Of a stretch of DNA of 64,000 nt, positions 61,141 through 64,000 are shown one piece after another. The stretch's first letter is position 1, and every line of letters begins with the position of its first letter. The position numbers and the translations under genes are program-made. The notes beneath the pieces are model-generated. The model ran no database searches and was not told where the DNA came from. It saw only the letters and a program-made list of their open reading frames with translations. The stretch covers positions 1,550,001 through 1,614,000 of the forward strand of contig NC_018025.1 in NCBI RefSeq assembly GCF_000266945.1, in the 5' to 3' direction. The stretch is from Desulfomonile tiedjei DSM 6799 (GTDB taxonomy: Bacteria > Desulfobacterota > Desulfomonilia > Desulfomonilales > Desulfomonilaceae).

Positions 61141-61317
61141 GAGACGCTCCATAGAGATTCTTTCCGAAAAGTTTCAGGAAAACAGATCTCGGTGTTTGCC
61201 AATTACGATAGGGTCATGCACTAGATTAACCGATTTTGATGTTTTCAGGAGAACTTTTTTCCGACGACCAAGCAATCAACAACTGGAGAGTTCCGTTCGA
61301 GCCTGACCGAAATTGCT

Positions 61318-61527
61318 TCACGGCTCATCACTTTTTCTAACTTGAACAGATAATCCTTGAGTGAGCTGTTTTATCCATTTACTATTGACATACCAACAAA
61401 ATGGTTTATTCTGGGTTTGATCGAATGCCTCTCTTATTCGCAAGAATTCAGTAGGTAAGAGATCGCAAGAACCCATGTAGCGCGGACATAGGCGCCGCAC
61501 ACAAGCACATGGGTTTTCTTTTGTCAC
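61318..61527 (-). CDS. Small Cys-containing hypothetical protein
   Basis: 69 residues from a GTG with AAGAGGA five bases before it. Cysteines cluster near the start (CACVRRLCPRYMGSCDLLP). No recognised family. It lies 19 bp after a larger gene on the same strand and may be co-expressed. The small size makes it uncertain. Confidence 0.45.
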   Translation of the reverse strand: MTKENPCACVRRLCPRYMGSCDLLPTEFLRIREAFDQTQNKPFCWYVNSKWIKQLTQGLSVQVRKSDEP

Positions 61528-61546
61528 GCAATCCTCTTCCTCAAGT

Positions 61547-62068
61547 TTATTTGTCCCAGTCGTCTACCGGGAAAAACGTTGCCAAGAAATAACCATATAG
61601 TCCCGGCTCCGGTTCTCCTTCCTTGATGATTACTTTGAAGCACTCACGAGGGCGGTGATTGGCTTTCCCCAATAATACTAGCGAATTATTTCTGTCATTC
61701 ACTATTGGAGGAACTTCTGAGTTCAATAATAATTCTCTGACACATGGCAAAAATCGGTAACGTCTCGCTTTATTCCAATTTGATTTGTCTCCATTGCGGC
61801 GATCTTCCCTGAGCGGATAGCCAATGTCTCTAAATGCAGGCTCAATGTAGACTCTGACGGGGTAGCCGAAACACCGGGTTTCAACATATAGGTTGCGTTC
61901 GGAACATTCTTCTCTCCAGCGCCTGATAAATTCATCGGCAATCGGAAGAATTACCTTCGGCTCTGGAATGCTCCTTGCATCGCGTCCTGTTGCGCTTTGG
62001 TGCCAGGCACCCCGAAGCCGGCCCATCGGGTACGGGAATATTGTACACTGATAATAGTCTCTTGCCAC
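61547..62068 (-). CDS. Hypothetical protein
   Basis: 173 residues from the GTG at 62068 with AAAGG eight bases upstream; an earlier GTG at 62077 is too close to that site. It contains MGRLRGAWHQSATGRDARS, RDIGYPLREDRRNG and GEPEPGLYGYFLATFFPVDD. I do not recognise the family. Weak evidence: one long frame with a good ribosome site and a tight neighbour downstream (61318-61527). Base composition is AT-richer than the ior genes. Confidence 0.5.
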   Translation of the reverse strand: MARDYYQCTIFPYPMGRLRGAWHQSATGRDARSIPEPKVILPIADEFIRRWREECSERNLYVETRCFGYPVRVYIEPAFRDIGYPLREDRRNGDKSNWNKARRYRFLPCVRELLLNSEVPPIVNDRNNSLVLLGKANHRPRECFKVIIKEGEPEPGLYGYFLATFFPVDDWDK

Positions 62069-62433
62069 GATAATCACCTTTGAGCGCTTTTCGGAATGTC
62101 AGAGGGGCCATTGCTGGTAACTGATGCAGATTAGGCGTTGATTATCATGGGAATAGTGAGCGAGTCAAGGCGAAGAGTTGAGGAACGCACGCAAGAATTA
62201 AGCTTGACTAGAAGCGGAAATTGTGTCATGATCCGCACACACGGCAGACAATCGATTATGTGCAGTTGCGACTTTGTGGAAATACCTTTATAAGGGGTAT
62301 GCTTCTCTACAAAAGATAGCATTTTTCTAAATAATCGATATTGCTGATTGCTTTTATTTCATTTTTCGGGTATACTTTCCTGGCCTTTTTGAGGAAGGTC
62401 GGGGCTGTGATTGGTGTAGGAGGTTCTATTAGC

Positions 62434-62928
62434 ATGAGATTGCCGGCTGGCCACGCTAGAAGGCTCTTTCTTGGTTTTACCTGTTCGATAATGTTTCTTG
62501 TGGTGTTCGCTCTTCTAATCGCTCACAATACCGAAGCTGAATCGTCGAATTACACCAGGTCCTCTGTTGACGACTATCCGCTCACTATCGGAATTCCCAC
62601 TTCAAATCCTGAAACAACCATAAAGTTCTATAAAATGCTTGGTTTCAGAATAACAGAAGGGCTTTCCCGCGGATTAGACATAGTTTGCATGGAAAAAGAA
62701 GGCACACCGTACAAACTGGAAATCTGTCACAACAAATTCACCGAAGCGGGACCGCTCTTCGGTGGAGTTTCCGGCATGAGTTTCAAAGTACAGAATCTGA
62801 ATCATTCAGTCCAGGAACTAAAAAACAGGGGAATGACTTTTCTCGAAACCGACGGATTGAGAGATGGTGTGAAGTACGCATCTCTTACGGATCCCAATGG
62901 AATAAGTATTAAACTCTTCGAGCACTGA
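62434..62928 (+). CDS. Exported VOC-superfamily (glyoxalase-like) protein
   Basis: 164 residues from the ATG at 62434, ten bases after AGGAGG; the frame extends upstream without such a site. A signal or anchor helix (RLFLGFTCSIMFLVVFALLI) is followed by one VOC unit with TIGIPTSNPETTIKFYKMLG, FRITEGLS and SLTDPNGISIKLFEH. The final E is the usual metal ligand, but others differ. Membrane-attached VOC proteins are unusual; most are cytoplasmic. An intrinsic terminator follows. The 356-bp interval 62078-62433 shows no other feature. Confidence 0.75.
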   Translation: MRLPAGHARRLFLGFTCSIMFLVVFALLIAHNTEAESSNYTRSSVDDYPLTIGIPTSNPETTIKFYKMLGFRITEGLSRGLDIVCMEKEGTPYKLEICHNKFTEAGPLFGGVSGMSFKVQNLNHSVQELKNRGMTFLETDGLRDGVKYASLTDPNGISIKLFEH

Positions 62929-62950
62929 TAATTCCGCACTATTCTGTTTT

Positions 62951-62984
62951 AAAGAGGGAGATTCCAAAAGGATTCTCCCTCTTT
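62951..62984 (+). terminator. Terminator after the VOC-protein gene
   Basis: AAAGAGGGAGATTCC and GGATTCTCCCTCTTT form a long stem with loop AAAA, followed by TTTCGTTCT. It starts 23 bp after the stop codon. Confidence 0.75.
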
Positions 62985-63058
62985 CGTTCTGGACGCCGTT
63001 CTTTTCTTCTGCATATAGAATAATTGCCAAAAATTGATCTCCGATTCAAGGTAGAAGT

Positions 63059-63133
63059 ATTGGTGGGTGCCGGCCTCTGTGCCGGCACATCTTTAATATG
63101 TTTAATGATATCAGTAGAATGAACCGGCACGGA
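63059..63133 (-). repeat. Dispersed repeat family B, copy 3, truncated
   Basis: ATTGGTGGGTGCCGGCCTCT, the GTGCCGGCACATC arm and the ATATC-containing linker match 38686-38782. The copy breaks at about 63133, where GAGGCTGTCTCAAAAGTCC begins, a string typical of insertion-sequence ends. The distal hairpin and the ACTAATAT end are missing. Confidence 0.75.
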
Positions 63134-63369
63134 GAGGCTGTCTCAAAAGTCCAAATTTATCTCAGGTCGTGGCACGATGCTTTGTGCTTCGCTACTTGAT
63201 GGCGGATGACACAGTTTCTGATCTTTTGAACACCTTGTGCGTTCAATGACGGGTAGGGGCCGGCGTCCCTTGTATGTTTCTGTCCATGAAGTACTGAATC
63301 TCTGGAACCGGTACCGAGCTGAGGGGAGGGGCTGATACTGGATCAATGATACGAGGTACTTCAAAAAAT

Positions 63370-63588
63370 AGGACTCTTGGTTGCCAAGATATAAGAGTCC
63401 TGATAGAGGGGGGATGCACGTCTGTCAGACTCTCTGCAGGAGTCGGGCAGAGGCACCGGTAGATCGTTCGTCCCTTGGTCCTCTGAGACTGCCCGGCAGC
63501 TGGATCACCGGAGGCCTTCGTGTAAAAAGCCCGAACAGTCGCCTGGACTCGTTGAGAAGTCCGTATCCACAAGGGTGGGATGTTACAC
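63370..63588 (+). ncRNA. Candidate IS110-type guide (bridge) RNA region
   Basis: The roughly 220 bp before the IS110 transposase is non-coding and strongly structured: AGGACTCT-N16-AGAGTCCT (63370-63401), GACTC-N7-GAGTC (63428-63444), and CGGGCAG with CTGCCCG (63444-63495) enclosing a large loop, plus CTGCC-C-GGCAG. IS110-family elements are known to carry a bridge RNA in such a region. Transcription and identity are unproven. Confidence 0.4.
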
Positions 63589-64000
63589 ATGCATGAAGAA
63601 GTTTTTGTTGGCATAGATATCTCTAAAGATCAGTTGGATGCGCATGTGCTGCCAAAAGGCATGCACACCACCGTCAAGAATGACACTCAAGGCATCGACT
63701 CGCTGATTGAGATCCTCCACGCAGAGACCCCCATGGTAATCGTGATGGAAGCCACCGGAGGCTACGAGATAACCGTTGCGGCCCAGTTAGGTCTCGCCGG
63801 CCTGCCGATCGCTGTCGTCAACCCTGGTCAGGTGCGGGACTTTGCCAAAGGCATCGGAAAACTCGCCAAGACAGACGCCATCGATGCTTATGTGCTGGCA
63901 CGCTTTGCCCAAACGGTTAGGCCCATACCGAAGCCGCTGCCAACGGAGGACGAAAAGCAAATCAAGGAACTCGTAACCCGTTGAAGCAGCTTGTTGATTT
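63589..64000 (+). pseudogene. IS110-family transposase, frameshifted and cut by the window end
   Basis: Residues 1-131 match the DEDD N-terminal domain of IS110 transposases: VGIDISKDQLDAHVL (first Asp), VIVMEATGGYE (Glu), then GIGKLAKTDAIDAYVLARFA (two Asp). Start ATG at 63589 is after GGTGGG. The reading frame hits TGA at 63982-63984, but one base out of frame the sequence continues K-Q-L-V-D, as expected after LVTR in relatives. A single-base deletion (plus a C-to-T change) would explain this. The C-terminal serine domain would lie beyond the window. Confidence 0.8.

Larger units (their letters stand above)
63370..64000 (+). mobile_element. IS110-family insertion sequence, left part
   Basis: Comprises the structured upstream region and the broken transposase. 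IS110 elements lack inverted repeats, so the left end cannot be fixed by eye; it may extend left of 63370. The right end is outside the window. Confidence 0.6.

Noticed and set aside
1-64000. CRISPR array, tRNA, rRNA or riboswitch
   Set aside because: No regularly spaced direct repeats, cloverleaf with anticodon stem, rRNA sequence or known riboswitch core was recognised; small structured RNAs could be missed by eye.

Overview
The window looks like chromosomal DNA of an anaerobic deltaproteobacterium (Desulfobacterota). I infer this from the mix of a stand-alone 2-hydroxyacyl-CoA dehydratase-type activase, an indolepyruvate:ferredoxin oxidoreductase with an FrhB-like partner, many long PAS sensor kinases, a fused AroK-AroB and dense families of short palindromic repeats. 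A Desulfomonile-like organism would fit, but no rRNA or marker gene in the window proves it. I saw no tRNA, rRNA or CRISPR array.

Layout. 0-1 kb: a HigB/HigA-type toxin-antitoxin pair. 1-6 kb: a five-PAS hybrid sensor kinase and its HD-GYP response regulator. 6-11.4 kb: small membrane and stress-type proteins, a CBS-ACT protein, a class V aminotransferase and an orphan HicB. 11.4-15.6 kb: aroQ, a receiver protein and a sigma-54-type two-component pair whose kinase has a Cys-rich tail. 16.4-24.8 kb: the aromatic amino acid region, with pheA divergent from aroF-tyrA-aroA-aroE-aroC-aroKB. The aroF operon is preceded by a promoter, a 28-codon leader peptide with ten aromatic codons and a strong terminator, which together form a textbook-like attenuator. 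25-30.5 kb: a TetR-RND efflux cluster. 31-33.3 kb: small hypothetical genes among repeats. 33.6-37.9 kb: a 1424-residue double-ASKHA activase. 38-44.5 kb: YraN and a lipB-pdhA-pdhB-E2-E3 2-oxoacid dehydrogenase operon. 44.5-47.4 kb: tiny membrane proteins, DUF3795 and an exported metallo-beta-lactamase-fold protein. 48-53 kb: treY-DUF5752-treT trehalose genes. 53-55.2 kb: a lytic transglycosylase. 55.6-57.4 kb: a visibly AT-richer two-gene island of an ImmA/IrrE-type metallopeptidase overlapping a divergent class III nucleotidyl cyclase. 57.5-61.1 kb: iorB, iorA and an FrhB-like gene. 61.3-64 kb: hypothetical genes, a VOC protein, repeats and the start of a frameshifted IS110-family transposase with a structured upstream non-coding region.

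How the genes connect. The region from aroQ to aroKB covers nearly the whole route from DAHP to chorismate, phenylalanine and the tyrosine precursor. The leader peptide would sense charged Phe/Tyr/Trp tRNA. IorAB could run aromatic 2-oxoacid oxidation or its reverse. LipB would supply the lipoyl groups that the adjacent E2 needs. TreY and TreT give two routes towards trehalose; no treZ is in the window.

The strongest candidates for something undescribed are the aromatic leader attenuator at 17.64-17.88 kb and the peptidase-cyclase pair at 55.6-57.4 kb. The dispersed repeat families (A-E below) and the possible IS110 guide RNA are the next most useful leads. All family calls are made from motifs read by eye; no database search was run.
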